The notes under the pieces are model-generated. The model searched no databases and was not told where the DNA came from. It worked only from the letters and a program-made list of their open reading frames with translations. Positions 36,818-46,009 of a stretch of 64,000 bases of DNA are shown here, in pieces. Numbering within the stretch: position 1 is the first letter of the stretch; each line of letters begins with the position of its first letter. A program made the translations under genes and the position numbers. Source of the DNA: Gilvimarinus sp. 2_MG-2023 (GTDB taxonomy: Bacteria > Pseudomonadota > Gammaproteobacteria > Pseudomonadales > Cellvibrionaceae); NCBI RefSeq assembly GCF_030547685.1, contig NZ_JAUOQM010000034.1, positions 1 to 64,000 on the forward strand, written 5' to 3'.

Positions 36818-37683
36818 TGTCTGGTCATCACTTTGACATTACCGGCGCGGGCTTGGGCCTGCGCCGGAACTTATTAACGCCTCTGGCCGAGACCGATACA
36901 GCGGATATCGCCTTTATGGAGGTGGCGCCTGAGAATTGGATTGGGGTAGGTGGGCGGCTTGGTAAACAGTTTCGTCGCTATACCGAACGCTTCCCCTTTG
37001 TTTGCCACGGTTTGTCGCTCTCTATCGGCTCGCGCGACCCACTGAACGAAGAGTTACTCTACGCCGTTAAGCACTTTATGCGCGAGCATGGCATCCACGG
37101 CTATTCTGAGCATTTAAGCTTTTGCAGTGATGATGGTCAGTTGTATGATCTTTTACCCATTCCCTTTACCGAAAAAGCGGCCGGTTATGTAGCCGAACGT
37201 ATACTACGAGCGCAGGATATTCTCGGCCAGCGTATCGCCATTGAAAATGCCTCCTATTATTGTGCGCCGGGGGCAGAAATGTCGGAAAGCGACTTTATTA
37301 ACCTAGTGCTGACAAAAGCCGATTGCAGCCTGTTGTTGGATGTTAATAATATCATCGTCAACAGTGTTAACCACGGTTACGATGCCCGGCAATTTTTGCA
37401 TTCACTGCCCTTGGAGCGAGTCGCCTACGCCCATATTGCCGGTCACTACCACGAAGCCGAAGATCTGCGGGTTGATACCCATGGCGCCCCCGTTGAGCGA
37501 GAAGCCTGGCAGTTGCTAGATACGTTCTATCAGCAGGCAGGCCCAGTAGCCACCTTGCTGGAGCGAGACTTTAATATTCCACCTATGCCCGTACTGCTGC
37601 AAGAAGTGGCCGAGATTCGTCGTATTCAAGCGCCTTACCTAAGCGCAACCGACAGGACACATGGAGAGCTTGTGCGTGAGTGA
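36817..37683 (+). CDS. hvfB: HvfB-type DUF692/MNIO multinuclear iron oxidase, RiPP maturase
   Basis: The 288-residue protein is a TIM-barrel-like DUF692 enzyme. Candidate metal ligands are spread as in the family: the His/Glu of GYSEHLSFC, the Glu of IAIENASYY, Asp and Asn in LLLDVNNIIVNSVNHGYD, the His pair in AYAHIAGHYHE, Asp/His in DTHGAPV and Glu in LLERDFNIP. MNIO enzymes oxidise Cys in peptide substrates using a di- or tri-iron centre. The ATG lies inside the hvfA stop codon and the 3' end overlaps hvfC by 23 bases, so the three genes are tightly coupled. Confidence 0.93.
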   Translation: MSGHHFDITGAGLGLRRNLLTPLAETDTADIAFMEVAPENWIGVGGRLGKQFRRYTERFPFVCHGLSLSIGSRDPLNEELLYAVKHFMREHGIHGYSEHLSFCSDDGQLYDLLPIPFTEKAAGYVAERILRAQDILGQRIAIENASYYCAPGAEMSESDFINLVLTKADCSLLLDVNNIIVNSVNHGYDARQFLHSLPLERVAYAHIAGHYHEAEDLRVDTHGAPVEREAWQLLDTFYQQAGPVATLLERDFNIPPMPVLLQEVAEIRRIQAPYLSATDRTHGELVRE

Positions 37684-38422
37684 TTTTCAACAAGTGCAGC
37701 AAACGCTGAGTGATCATTTGCGCGACCCCGGGCAACATCTAGCACCGGCGGGTATGGAAGACCGCCGCGTGGCCATCTACCGGGATTTAATCTACAACAA
37801 CATCGAAGGTTTTATTGCCGGTGGATTTCCGGTATTAAGAGACATACTGAACGATGAGCTCTGGCACGCTTTGGTTCGGGATTTTGTGCGCCATCACCGC
37901 AGCCTCAGCCCCTACTTTTTGGAAATCAGCCAAGAGTTTTTACAATTCTTGCAGCGGGAGTTCGAGCCCAGTGGGCGTTACCCCGATTTTATGCTGGAGT
38001 TAGCCCACTACGAGTGGGTGGAGCTGGCCCTGGATGTGGCGCCTGGAGAGTTACCCGCCAAGCCTGTGCACGCTCAATTGCTGGAGCAGGTGTTGGAGGT
38101 GTCACCACTGCTTTGGTGTTTGAGTTATCGCTACCCGGTGCATCAGATCGGGCCCGATTACCAGCCGGAAACCCCTCCCGAAGCCCCCACTTTTTTGCTG
38201 GTTTACCGCGACAGGTCCGATAAGGTGGCGTTTATGTTGAGCAATGCGGTCACTGTTCGCTTGATTAAGTTGTTGCAAAGCGGTGAGCGCACCGGACGTG
38301 AAGCACTGTTGCAACTGGTTGATGAAATGCAGTATCCCACGCCTTCCCAGTTGTTAAAGTTTGGCTCTGATCTGCTGGAGCAGCTTTATCAGTGCGATAT
38401 TCTCTGGCCTCGAGCCATATAA
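37661..38422 (+). CDS. hvfC: HvfC-type DUF2063 RiPP maturation partner
   Basis: The 253-residue protein contains the DUF2063 domain (once described as putative DNA-binding) at about residues 6-100, with RVAIYRDLIYNNIEGFIAGG FPV-like pattern and HHRSLSPYFLEISQEFLQFL. In the known systems this protein binds the precursor leader and escorts it to the MNIO enzyme. The ATG at 37661 overlaps hvfB; a GTG at 37676 with GGAGAG six bases before it is an equally good start and would give MSDFQQVQQ. No DoxX-type gene follows; a porin is next after 247 bases. Confidence 0.9.
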   Translation: MESLCVSDFQQVQQTLSDHLRDPGQHLAPAGMEDRRVAIYRDLIYNNIEGFIAGGFPVLRDILNDELWHALVRDFVRHHRSLSPYFLEISQEFLQFLQREFEPSGRYPDFMLELAHYEWVELALDVAPGELPAKPVHAQLLEQVLEVSPLLWCLSYRYPVHQIGPDYQPETPPEAPTFLLVYRDRSDKVAFMLSNAVTVRLIKLLQSGERTGREALLQLVDEMQYPTPSQLLKFGSDLLEQLYQCDILWPRAI

Positions 38423-38669
38423 ATTTCCCTCTTGGGCCGCTACTATTGAGTAGGAAATCGGGCAAACCCTTGATTTACCTTCTATATTAATGTGTGAAAC
38501 ATAAATTATGTGGCGCCAAAATCCCGCTATTGAATAAATCTAATGAACTCTGATTTCTGTAATATAATTGTAATAATTGGCAAGCAAGATACGCGCTGTC
38601 ATTAATATGTCATCTTAGGTTCATCAAATAGTCACCAATTTGTCATTTGGTGCCGAAAGAGGAAATCAA

Positions 38670-39578
38670 ATGCAACGTCATTTTCTGGCTCTGGGTCTTT
38701 TGGCTGTTTCATTGGCGCAGCCTACTCAGGCTGTCACTGTCTATGGTAAGGGCAATGTTGCTTTACAGCATGCCGATGAGAGCGGGGAGTCCGAGCTGCA
38801 GCTGGTCAGTAACGCTTCGCGAATCGGTGTGATGGGCAGTGAAGAAATCAGCGAAGGGATCGAGGTGATCTATCAGTTCGAATACGGAACCGAGATCGAT
38901 GATGGCGACAGCTCGGGCCAAACCTTTACCCAGCGCAATATCTATCTTGGGCTTAAAACCTCCGCGGGCACATTAATGGCCGGTAATTTTGATACGCCGA
39001 CCAAGAAAGCTCAGGGCAAAGTGGATCTGTTTGATAACCTTGAGGGTGACATTAAAAATATTGTTACCGGTGACAACCGGGTTAAGAATATTGTGCAGTA
39101 TGTCTCTCCGGGCTCCATCGGGCCCTTTACCGCTAAAGTCGCTTACATCACGGAAGAGACTGATAGCGATGCCGGCGTGTCGGCGTCGCTGGCGTATAAA
39201 CAAGATGCACTATATCTGGCGGCTGCCATTGATCAGGATGTAGAAGACAATAAAGGCGCTACCGATTTATACCGTTTGGTAGGGGCCTACACTTTGGGTA
39301 GTGTTCAGCTCGGGGCACTGTACGAGTCTTTCGATGGGGAGACGGGCGACGGCGATGGTTACTTCGGCTCGGTACAGTGGAAACTGACCGATAAGTGGAT
39401 TCTTAAGAGTCAATACGGCCAGTCTGATATCGAAAAAGAAGGTCGCGAAACCTTAAGTGTCGGCGGTGATTATAAACTCAGCAAATCGACCAAAGCCTTT
39501 GTCTATGCCACTCACAATGAAGATGACAACGGTCGGGATGATGACTACGTCGGTGTCGGTATGGAGATGAAGTTTTAG
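38670..39578 (+). CDS. Gram-negative general porin
   Basis: The 302-residue outer-membrane protein has a signal peptide (cleavage near PTQA-VTVYGKGNVAL) and alternating amphipathic strands typical of 16-stranded porins: SRIGVMGSEEISEGIEVIYQ, RNIYLGLKTSAGTLMAGNFD and the final VGVGMEMKF ending in Phe, the outer-membrane assembly signal. The constriction loop follows FDTPTKKAQ. The ATG at 38670 is chosen because AAGAGGAAATC precedes it and a clean signal peptide results. The 3' end overlaps the next gene. Confidence 0.9.
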   Translation: MQRHFLALGLLAVSLAQPTQAVTVYGKGNVALQHADESGESELQLVSNASRIGVMGSEEISEGIEVIYQFEYGTEIDDGDSSGQTFTQRNIYLGLKTSAGTLMAGNFDTPTKKAQGKVDLFDNLEGDIKNIVTGDNRVKNIVQYVSPGSIGPFTAKVAYITEETDSDAGVSASLAYKQDALYLAAAIDQDVEDNKGATDLYRLVGAYTLGSVQLGALYESFDGETGDGDGYFGSVQWKLTDKWILKSQYGQSDIEKEGRETLSVGGDYKLSKSTKAFVYATHNEDDNGRDDDYVGVGMEMKF

Positions 39579-40030
39579 TGCTCAAGCGCTATTGCTTGGT
39601 TTGCGGGCTTATATGGCTAAGCGTCTGGTCGCTAACGGCTCTGGCACAAGAGCCGTGCGAGCCGGCGGTGGACTTGGCCGATAGTTTTGATGCGGTCAAT
39701 CGTATCGGCGACTGCGATTACAGTGACCAAGGCCTAAATAAGTTGTTGTCGGGCCGAACTCAGGCGCAGGACAAAGAGCCCTCGCAACAGCAAGCATCGT
39801 CATCGGCCCCTGCGCCAGACACTCAAGCTCAAGCCCAGCCGGCACACTCTGCTCGTCTGGCGAGTACTCCGGTTAGCGACGGGTTGGGCTATACCCAGCA
39901 GCGGTTTCAGCTACTGCAGCGTGCGGCCCAACTTTGCCAACCCTTAAAAGCCGAGATACAGCGTCAGCTCGTTCAGTACGGCTCAGATGGCTTAGTGCTG
40001 ACAGTTGAGTATCATTGCACCTCGCAATAA
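39578..40030 (+). CDS. Small secreted cysteine-containing protein, coupled to the porin
   Basis: The 150-residue product starts with GTG inside the porin stop codon (TAGTG). It has a signal peptide (MLKRYCLVCGLIWLSVWSLT, cleavage near ALA-QE), a region with two Cys (QEPCEPAVDLADSFDAVNRI, then GDCDY), a Gln/Ser/Ala/Pro-rich linker (about 60-95), and a C-terminal helix and strand with two more Cys (LCQPLKAEIQ; VEYHCTSQ). The four cysteines could form two disulphides in the periplasm. I do not recognise a family. Confidence 0.6.
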   Translation: MLKRYCLVCGLIWLSVWSLTALAQEPCEPAVDLADSFDAVNRIGDCDYSDQGLNKLLSGRTQAQDKEPSQQQASSSAPAPDTQAQAQPAHSARLASTPVSDGLGYTQQRFQLLQRAAQLCQPLKAEIQRQLVQYGSDGLVLTVEYHCTSQ

Positions 40031-40175
40031 CACTTAACCCCCACGGGTAAATTCCTCTGCGTATCGACACTCTGGACAGTCTTCTAGTGAATTCGCTACT
40101 ATGTGGACGTTTCTTCATTCAGCGAAAGGGCGCCTAGGCACACTTTCGTTTCTCCGGCATCAATAGGAAAACACC

Positions 40176-40889
40176 GTGAACTCTCTACGAATAGTAATGA
40201 CATGTTGGATGTTGGCGATACTCGCGCCTATGGCGCAAGCTTCGGATGAAAGGGACCCGTGGGAGGGCTTCAATCGCGCTATTTTCGCTTTTAACGATGT
40301 CGCCGATACCTACGTTGTCCGTCCGGTTGCGGTGGGGTATGAGACGATAACCCCCGAGCCGGTTCAGTTGGGGGTGGGTAACTTTTTTGGCAACCTGAAG
40401 GAAGTCCCCAATGTGTTTAACAGCATCTTACAGGGCAAGTTTGGTCGTGCCGGTAAAGATACCGGGCGCTTTTTCATTAACACCACTTTGGGGGTTGCCG
40501 GGTTGTTTGACGTGGCTTCCCATATGGGAATACCGCGCACCGAGGGCGAGGATTTTGGTCAAACGCTGGCTAAATGGGGTGTGCCCAATGGCCCTTATTT
40601 GATGTTGCCGGTACTGGGGCCTCGCACCCTGCGCGATGCAGCTGGCATGCCGATAGACTGGGTAACTGACCCCAAAACCTATGTGGGGCACACGCGAACC
40701 AGTTACGAGATCAAAGCGATTGAGTTGTTGGATACCCGTGCGGGCCTATTATCGCTGGAGCAGGATATTGGTTCCGATAAATACGCATTGTATCGCGATA
40801 TTTATTTACAGCGCCGTGAATACTTGATCAATGACGGCGAGGTGGAAGATAGCTTTGGTGGCGACCTGGACGATTTCGACGATTTCTAG
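40176..40889 (+). CDS. mlaA: MlaA-family outer-membrane phospholipid retrograde transport protein, without lipobox
   Basis: MlaA removes mislocalised phospholipids from the outer leaflet of the outer membrane and passes them to MlaC. The 237-residue protein has the family core: DPWEGFNRAIFAFNDVADTY, VRPVAVGYE, FFGNLKEVPNVFNSILQGK, RFFINTTLGVAGLFDVASHM and GPYLMLPVLGPRTLRDA. It has a cleavable-looking signal (near PMAQA-SD) but no lipobox Cys, whereas E. coli MlaA is a lipoprotein. The start is GTG at 40176 with AGGAAAACACC. The acidic tail ends LDDFDDF. No mlaBCDEF genes are nearby. Confidence 0.88.
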   Translation: MNSLRIVMTCWMLAILAPMAQASDERDPWEGFNRAIFAFNDVADTYVVRPVAVGYETITPEPVQLGVGNFFGNLKEVPNVFNSILQGKFGRAGKDTGRFFINTTLGVAGLFDVASHMGIPRTEGEDFGQTLAKWGVPNGPYLMLPVLGPRTLRDAAGMPIDWVTDPKTYVGHTRTSYEIKAIELLDTRAGLLSLEQDIGSDKYALYRDIYLQRREYLINDGEVEDSFGGDLDDFDDF

Positions 40890-40911
40890 CTCTAGGTATT
40901 TGCACGTAACC

Positions 40912-40930
40912 GGCCCGGATATTCCGGGCC
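40912..40930. terminator. Compact GC hairpin after mlaA
   Basis: GGCCCGG and CCGGGCC form a perfect 7-bp stem with a 5-base loop between convergent genes. There is no T tract, so intrinsic termination is uncertain. Confidence 0.45.
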
Positions 40931-40966
40931 AGCCCTAAATGGCGCTAAGCTAAGTCGGCAAACTTG

Positions 40967-41272
40967 CTAGCGGATAACGTCCATAATTTGTAGTCCTGTT
41001 GCGTATAGCTCGCCCTCTGGTATCACTCGAACCACTTTCACCACCGCTCGCAATTGAGGATTATGGCCATGGCTAGAAGCCATATTTAGCTCCCATTCAC
41101 TTTGTTCGGGTAGGGCTGTGTCGAGCATCAGCTGAACACCGCCACCACTCAGCTCTCGGCATTCACCGCTGTGCTGTCCGGTATCACTCGAGAGTGTTGC
41201 CTCGAGCGGAGCTTCGATTTTCATTCGAATAAAATCGCGTTTTTCCTCAAAGGTCTTATTGGTCAAGCTCAT
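40967..41272 (-). CDS. PilZ-domain protein
   Basis: The 101-residue protein has the PilZ c-di-GMP-binding signature: the RxxxR-like EEKRDFIRMKIEAPLEATL near the N terminus and the second motif ECRELSGGGVQLMLD (D/N-x-S-x-x-G, here ELSGGG, with the first Asp replaced). It could sense c-di-GMP or act as an adaptor. The ATG at 41272 follows AGAGGAAATCACA; the longer upstream frame is not supported. It diverges from the HsbR/HsbA genes. Confidence 0.75.
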   Translation of the reverse strand: MSLTNKTFEEKRDFIRMKIEAPLEATLSSDTGQHSGECRELSGGGVQLMLDTALPEQSEWELNMASSHGHNPQLRAVVKVVRVIPEGELYATGLQIMDVIR

Positions 41273-41512
41273 TGTGATTTCCTCTGGGTGCAACAGGCCA
41301 AACAGGGTGCATTGTATGTATTTAACAGTGGGGCGCCATTGGGTGCTGCTCGGTATATATTGCGAGTCCATAGGAAAATACAACTTTGCACAAATCCAAG
41401 ATTAACAGTGAATCTCGCGCAAAACCATAGTTGTTTAAGCGGCGCTAAGTACATATTGCTAAAGAGCCTAAGAGTTCTCAAAAGTGAAGTTGGTGGCTAT
41501 AAAAACAGAGTT

Positions 41513-41550
41513 TTTACTAGGCTTAGGGTGATTGACTTGCACCTAGTAAA
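41513..41550 (+). promoter_or_regulatory. Inverted repeat upstream of hsbR
   Basis: TTTACTAGG and CCTAGTAAA form a perfect 9-bp inverted repeat separated by 20 bases, 60 bases before the hsbR start. It could be an operator for a dimeric regulator or a leader hairpin. The rest of the 337-base divergent gap (41273-41609) is AT-rich and shows no gene. Confidence 0.35.
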
Positions 41551-41609
41551 CGAACGGAGTAGTGTTATGCGCCTCTGCCAAAGCAACCACACATTACATA
41601 TTCCAATCT

Positions 41610-42785
41610 ATGCGAAAGCTTCTGATTATTGATGATGATAAGCCGGTTCGACATAGCATTTCTGCCTTTTTAGAGGACAGTGGCTATGGCGTTATTGAAG
41701 CGGTAGATGGGCCCGCTGGGCTCGAACGTTTTGAGCAAGGCGATATCGATCTGGTGATTACCGATTTACGGATGCCCGGTATGGATGGGGTCAGTGTGTT
41801 GCGACAGTTGCGTGAGCGCTCTTGTGACATACCGGTTATCGTGATTTCCGGTGCCGGAGTTATGAGCGATGTGGTCAGTGCTCTGCGCCTTGGGGCTTGC
41901 GACTATCTAATTAAACCGATAGTCGATATGGAAGTGTTAGAGCACTCCATAGAAAAGGCCTTAGAGCGCCAAGATTTATTAGCCGAGAATAAAAGATACC
42001 GCGACGAACTCGAAAGTGCCAACCGCGGTTTGCGTGAAAACCTGCGAGTGCTGGAGCGAGATCAGGCCGCTGGCCGGCAGGTGCAGCGCCGATTACTACC
42101 TCAGCCTCAAACCACCGTCGAAGGTTACAGTGTGGCGCATCATATAGCGCCGTCGCTCTATTTAAGTGGTGACTTCGTTGATTATGCTCATATCAGCAAG
42201 CGCTATTTAGCCTTTTACTTGGCCGATGTGTCTGGCCATGGGGCATCATCGGCCTTTGTTACGATCTGGCTTAAACATTTGGTTAGTCGTATGGTGCGCG
42301 AAGAGGGGTTGTTTGCCGACCACGACTCGTTCGAGTCCGGTGCCAATACCATGCTGGAGTATATTAATCGCGAACTGAACGAAATTAGCCTCAATCACCA
42401 TTTAACGTTTTTTGTTGGAGTGATCGATACCCACACCCACGATATGCGCTACGTGGTGGCTGGGCACTTGCCCATGCCGGTGTTGATCAGGGACGGTAAA
42501 GCCGAGTATTTAACCGGGCGCGGCAAGCCGGTGGGCATCTTTAAAGACATTAGCTGGCATATACATGCCATGACCTTACCGGAACAATTTTCATTGGTTT
42601 GTTTTTCCGATGGTGTATTGGAAATTCTGCCGGATGATTCGCTGCAAAAAAAAGAAGCGCATTTACTGGAATTAATCGCACAAAAGGCTCAAAATCTAGA
42701 GACTGTGTGCGATGCGCTTAATATCAAGGATGTTAGCGAAACACCGGATGACATCGCAGTTTTGACCATTACTCGAGGTTTTTGA
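41610..42785 (+). CDS. hsbR: HsbR-like response regulator with PP2C-type serine phosphatase
   Basis: The 391-residue protein has an N-terminal receiver domain (acidic pocket LLIIDDDK, phospho-acceptor Asp52 in VITDLRMPGMDG, Lys in DYLIKPI), a linker coiled coil (110-150) and an RsbU-type PP2C domain with metal-binding Asp in SGDFVDYAH, ADVSGHG and CFSDGVLE. In Pseudomonas, HsbR controls the phosphorylation of the anti-anti-sigma factor HsbA and thus FlgM and a diguanylate cyclase. The ATG at 41610 starts the receiver exactly; no clear ribosome site precedes it, and a GTG at 41562 in frame is an alternative. The next gene follows one base after its stop. Confidence 0.87.
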   Translation: MRKLLIIDDDKPVRHSISAFLEDSGYGVIEAVDGPAGLERFEQGDIDLVITDLRMPGMDGVSVLRQLRERSCDIPVIVISGAGVMSDVVSALRLGACDYLIKPIVDMEVLEHSIEKALERQDLLAENKRYRDELESANRGLRENLRVLERDQAAGRQVQRRLLPQPQTTVEGYSVAHHIAPSLYLSGDFVDYAHISKRYLAFYLADVSGHGASSAFVTIWLKHLVSRMVREEGLFADHDSFESGANTMLEYINRELNEISLNHHLTFFVGVIDTHTHDMRYVVAGHLPMPVLIRDGKAEYLTGRGKPVGIFKDISWHIHAMTLPEQFSLVCFSDGVLEILPDDSLQKKEAHLLELIAQKAQNLETVCDALNIKDVSETPDDIAVLTITRGF

Positions 42786-42786
42786 G

Positions 42787-43284
42787 ATGCGGCCGGGTCA
42801 AATATTGGTTGCCGATCATAAAGGCGTTTACATTATCAAAATGGTGGGGGATGTTCGTCTCACACTGTGTATGTCATTTGATCAATTTATTGATGCTATG
42901 TTTGCCAGTGACGACTTTTGTGAAGTGTTGTTCGACCTGTCTGAGGCCGAAGCCATCGACAGCACAACACTGGGGTTGATGGCAAAAATATCCATATTGG
43001 GCGGCGAGAGAGTCGGCGCCCGACCCGTGATTTTCTCCCCCAATGACAGCATTAACCGCATATTGGATACTATGGGGTTTGGCGATATATTCACCATTGT
43101 GCACGAGCTGAAACCGCCAATAACCGCGACAGAAGTTTTGGTCAGTGACGATCAGCCAGACACCGATAACGATGAAGCCGTGGTGAAGGATAAAGTCATT
43201 GAAGCCCATAAAGTCTTAATGGGCTTAAACCGTGAAAACCAAGAGACGTTTACCGATTTAGTCAACATGCTGGAAAGCGAATAA
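42787..43284 (+). CDS. hsbA: HsbA-like STAS anti-sigma factor antagonist
   Basis: The 165-residue protein has a STAS domain (residues 1-105). The phosphorylatable serine is Ser59 in AEAIDSTTLGLMAKI, and GFGDIFTIV closes the domain. A C-terminal extension (106-165) is predicted helical. The one-base gap after hsbR and shared logic mark it as the HsbR substrate. The released target (FlgM or a cyclase) is not in the window; the nearby PilZ gene hints at c-di-GMP output, which is inference. Confidence 0.87.
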   Translation: MRPGQILVADHKGVYIIKMVGDVRLTLCMSFDQFIDAMFASDDFCEVLFDLSEAEAIDSTTLGLMAKISILGGERVGARPVIFSPNDSINRILDTMGFGDIFTIVHELKPPITATEVLVSDDQPDTDNDEAVVKDKVIEAHKVLMGLNRENQETFTDLVNMLESE

Positions 43285-43289
43285 TAAAC

Positions 43290-43745
43290 TTACTCGCTTC
43301 GCGCAGCGTTGCGGGCCACCAGAAAATCGGTATGTGATAAGTAAACCAACTCCGCCACTCGGCGAATGATATGCTCTTCGTATTTATCCAGCTGGCCGTC
43401 GGCAAGGGCAATCGTCCACATAGACTTCACCAAAGCAAACTTTTCTTCGCGCGAGCACTGGTCGTTCACAATTTGAGTAAACTGAAAGAGTGAGGTGGCA
43501 TCCTCCTGTCGGTTTTCCGCCCGGCTTTGCAGCTCATTCACTTCTTCGCGGGTTAACTGGTAGGTTTGCTCAAGCTCCTGTTTGAACGCTTGCAACTCAC
43601 TGTCATCAAACACCGTATCCGCGGCCGCTACTTCCATAAGCAAAGCGGCTGCTGCGAGTTGTTTGTCGTCTTCGGTAAGCGGCGCGGCCGAGCCGTCTGA
43701 AGTATTCAGACGGCTCTCCATAAAACGGGCAATCCTACTAAGCAT
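43290..43745 (-). CDS. TerB-family protein
   Basis: The 151-residue protein has the TerB helical fold with paired acidic motifs [20 protein letters not shown] and [20 protein letters not shown], where Asp/Glu clusters bind metal in TerB homologues. Family members accompany tellurite resistance or stress genes but many are single housekeeping copies. The start overlaps the transaldolase stop by eight bases, so it is probably in an operon with it. The 3' end is five bases from the convergent hsbA. Confidence 0.8.
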   Translation of the reverse strand: MLSRIARFMESRLNTSDGSAAPLTEDDKQLAAAALLMEVAAADTVFDDSELQAFKQELEQTYQLTREEVNELQSRAENRQEDATSLFQFTQIVNDQCSREEKFALVKSMWTIALADGQLDKYEEHIIRRVAELVYLSHTDFLVARNAARSE

Positions 43746-44697
43746 TGGCCGAGTCTTTCAGTAAGTTTTCTAATTTCACCTGATCGGCGGCGAAGTTGCG
43801 GATACCCTCAGCCAGCTTTTCAGTGGCCATGGCATCGTCGTTCATGCCAAAGCGGAAAGAGCTTTCGGTATCAATCAACTTATCAATGGACTCACCTGTG
43901 TTTTCTGGTGACAGCACGCGCTCCAGAGAGCCGGTGTCTTCATCAAGGGCTTTGAGCAGCTGCGGGCTGATAGTGAGTCGGTCACACCCGGCCAGGGCTT
44001 CGATTTCACCGGTATTGCGGAAGCTGGCGCCCATCACAACAGTGTTGTAGTTGTGTTGCTTGTAGTAGTTGTAAATGCGACGTACCGATTGCACACCTGG
44101 GTCAGTCTCTGAGGTGTACTCTTCACCGGTGGCGTTTTTGTACCAGTCCAGAATACGGCCCACAAACGGCGAAATCAAAAATACACCGGCATCGGCACAG
44201 GCGGCGGCCTGGTTGAAACCAAACAACAGCGTCAGGTTACAGTTAATGCCTTCTTTTTCCAGTTTTTCGGCGGCGCGAATACCTTCCCAGGTAGAGGCCA
44301 GCTTAATCAAAACGCGCGATTTGTCGATACCGTTTTGCTGGTACAAATCAATCAGGTGGTGAGCTTTATCGATGCTCGCATTGGTGTCAAAGCTCAAGCG
44401 GGCGTCAACCTCTGTCGAGATACGGCCGGGCACTAATTTTAAAATCTCACAGCCAATGGCAACAGCTAAGTGATCGCAAGCCGATTTGATTTGATCGTCA
44501 CTGCTACCGCCTTCTTTGCCCGCCGCAGCGATGCATTTATCCAATAATGGCTTATAGGCCGGAATTTGGGCCGCTTTTAGCAGCAGAGATGGGTTGGTAG
44601 TGGCGTCTTGAGGCTTGTAGAGTTTGATCGCTTCGATGTCACCGGTATCGGCAACCACGTCGGTCATCTGCTTGAGTTGTTCGAGTTTGGTACTCAC
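43738..44697 (-). CDS. tal: Transaldolase
   Basis: Transaldolase transfers dihydroxyacetone units in the non-oxidative pentose phosphate pathway. The 319-residue protein matches TalA/Tal[21 protein letters not shown] at the N terminus, [13 protein letters not shown], the Schiff-base Lys in [16 protein letters not shown], and [13 protein letters not shown]. Size is as expected. It is followed by an overlapping terB-like gene. Confidence 0.96.
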   Translation of the reverse strand: MSTKLEQLKQMTDVVADTGDIEAIKLYKPQDATTNPSLLLKAAQIPAYKPLLDKCIAAAGKEGGSSDDQIKSACDHLAVAIGCEILKLVPGRISTEVDARLSFDTNASIDKAHHLIDLYQQNGIDKSRVLIKLASTWEGIRAAEKLEKEGINCNLTLLFGFNQAAACADAGVFLISPFVGRILDWYKNATGEEYTSETDPGVQSVRRIYNYYKQHNYNTVVMGASFRNTGEIEALAGCDRLTISPQLLKALDEDTGSLERVLSPENTGESIDKLIDTESSFRFGMNDDAMATEKLAEGIRNFAADQVKLENLLKDSANA

Positions 44698-44876
44698 AAT
44701 TTGGCTCCTAAATGTATATTTAATAGGCGATATGTATCACTGGCGACACCCGCATGCTCTCTTTCTGGAGCTTTATATCAGGCTAAATGGGCCGGTTTGG
44801 GCTGCCATAAGACAAGTCGGTTAAATCACAAAGTGTTATACAGCCGACTGGTCCGTCGTTATTGTCGATTCACTTA

Positions 44877-44910
44877 GCCCCGCTATTGTAAACGTTAACG
44901 TCAGCGGGGC
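44877..44910 (-). terminator. Hairpin around the dusA stop codon
   Basis: GCCCCGCT (44877-44884) and AGCGGGGC (44903-44910) form an 8-bp inverted repeat. Reading dusA, the first arm covers the final codons and stop. There is no T tract, so its role as terminator is tentative. Confidence 0.45.
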
Positions 44911-45920
44911 AAAGCGCCACTGACGGCCGATAGCTCGGGCTCAACTTCTTGCAGTGCAGCCCAGATAACGTCTGTGCCGGCACCCGCTTTATGGGCGTTC
45001 TCACTGATTACCCGCCGAAAGCGGCGCGCCCCGGGCAAACCTTGATAAAGCCCCAGGGTGTGCCGCGTCATACTGCTTAGCTTCACCCCCTTGGACAATT
45101 CCTGCTCGCAGTAATTCACAAACTGGCGCATAACGTCCAAGCGGCTCAGTATGGGGCGGCTTCGGCCGTAAATTGTTTGATCAACTTCAGCCATTAAGTA
45201 CGGGTTGGAGTAGATTTCCCGGCCGAGCATGACCCCGTCGAGATCATGCAGTAGTTCCTTGCACTGCGCCAAGGTATTAATGCCGCCATTGACGATAATT
45301 TCTAAGTCCGGCCGCTCGGCCTTGAGGCGCGCCACTAGCGCATAATCAAGCGGTGGAACATCGCGATTTTCTTTCGGGCTTAGCCCTTGCAGCCAGGCTT
45401 TGCGGGCGTGAACGATAAACGTTTTGCAACCGCTGTCTGCCACTGTATTGACAAACTGCAGCAACCCCTCGTAATCCTCCATGTCGTCAATGCCAATGCG
45501 GTGCTTAATAGTAACGGGAATATCCACCCGCTCAATCATGGCACTCATGCAGTCGCGCACCAGCTCCGGTTCCGCCATCAGGCAGGCACCAATACGGCCG
45601 CTTTGCACCCGGTCTGACGGGCAACCGCAATTGAGGTTCACCTCATCATAACCCCATTGCTGGGCATAGTCGGCGCACTGGGCCAGCGCCTGCGGGTCTG
45701 AGCCACCCAGCTGCAGCGCAACGGGGGACTCTTCGGCGTTAAAGCGCAAAAAACGCTCGCGGTCGCCATAAATCAAGGCCCCGGTGGTGACCATTTCGGT
45801 ATAGAGCACGGCATCTTGACTCAGCAATCGCCAAAAGTATCGGCAATGGCGATCACTCCAGTCCATCATCGGGGCACAGGTGAAGCGGCGATTGATTGTT
45901 TTTTGCGGGGTTTTTGGCAC
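44901..45920 (-). CDS. dusA: tRNA-dihydrouridine(20/20a) synthase
   Basis: DusA reduces U20/U20a of tRNAs with FMN and NADPH. The 339-residue protein has the DusA N terminus (NRRFTCAPMMDWSDRHCRYF), TEMVTTGALIYGD, the catalytic Cys in VNLNCGCPSDRVQSGRIGAC, FMN-binding VTIKHRIGID, and NGGINTLAQC. The order and length are as in the DusA subfamily. It is monocistronic, with a repeat-rich intergenic region upstream. Confidence 0.95.
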   Translation of the reverse strand: MPKTPQKTINRRFTCAPMMDWSDRHCRYFWRLLSQDAVLYTEMVTTGALIYGDRERFLRFNAEESPVALQLGGSDPQALAQCADYAQQWGYDEVNLNCGCPSDRVQSGRIGACLMAEPELVRDCMSAMIERVDIPVTIKHRIGIDDMEDYEGLLQFVNTVADSGCKTFIVHARKAWLQGLSPKENRDVPPLDYALVARLKAERPDLEIIVNGGINTLAQCKELLHDLDGVMLGREIYSNPYLMAEVDQTIYGRSRPILSRLDVMRQFVNYCEQELSKGVKLSSMTRHTLGLYQGLPGARRFRRVISENAHKAGAGTDVIWAALQEVEPELSAVSGALPR

Positions 45921-46009
45921 GGAAAGAGAGCGTCTAGTGGGTTTTCGGTGGCGGGTATTCTACCCTGATTGGGGGGTGTTCGACAAAAGTCGAGGTTTTT
46001 TATGTCCTC

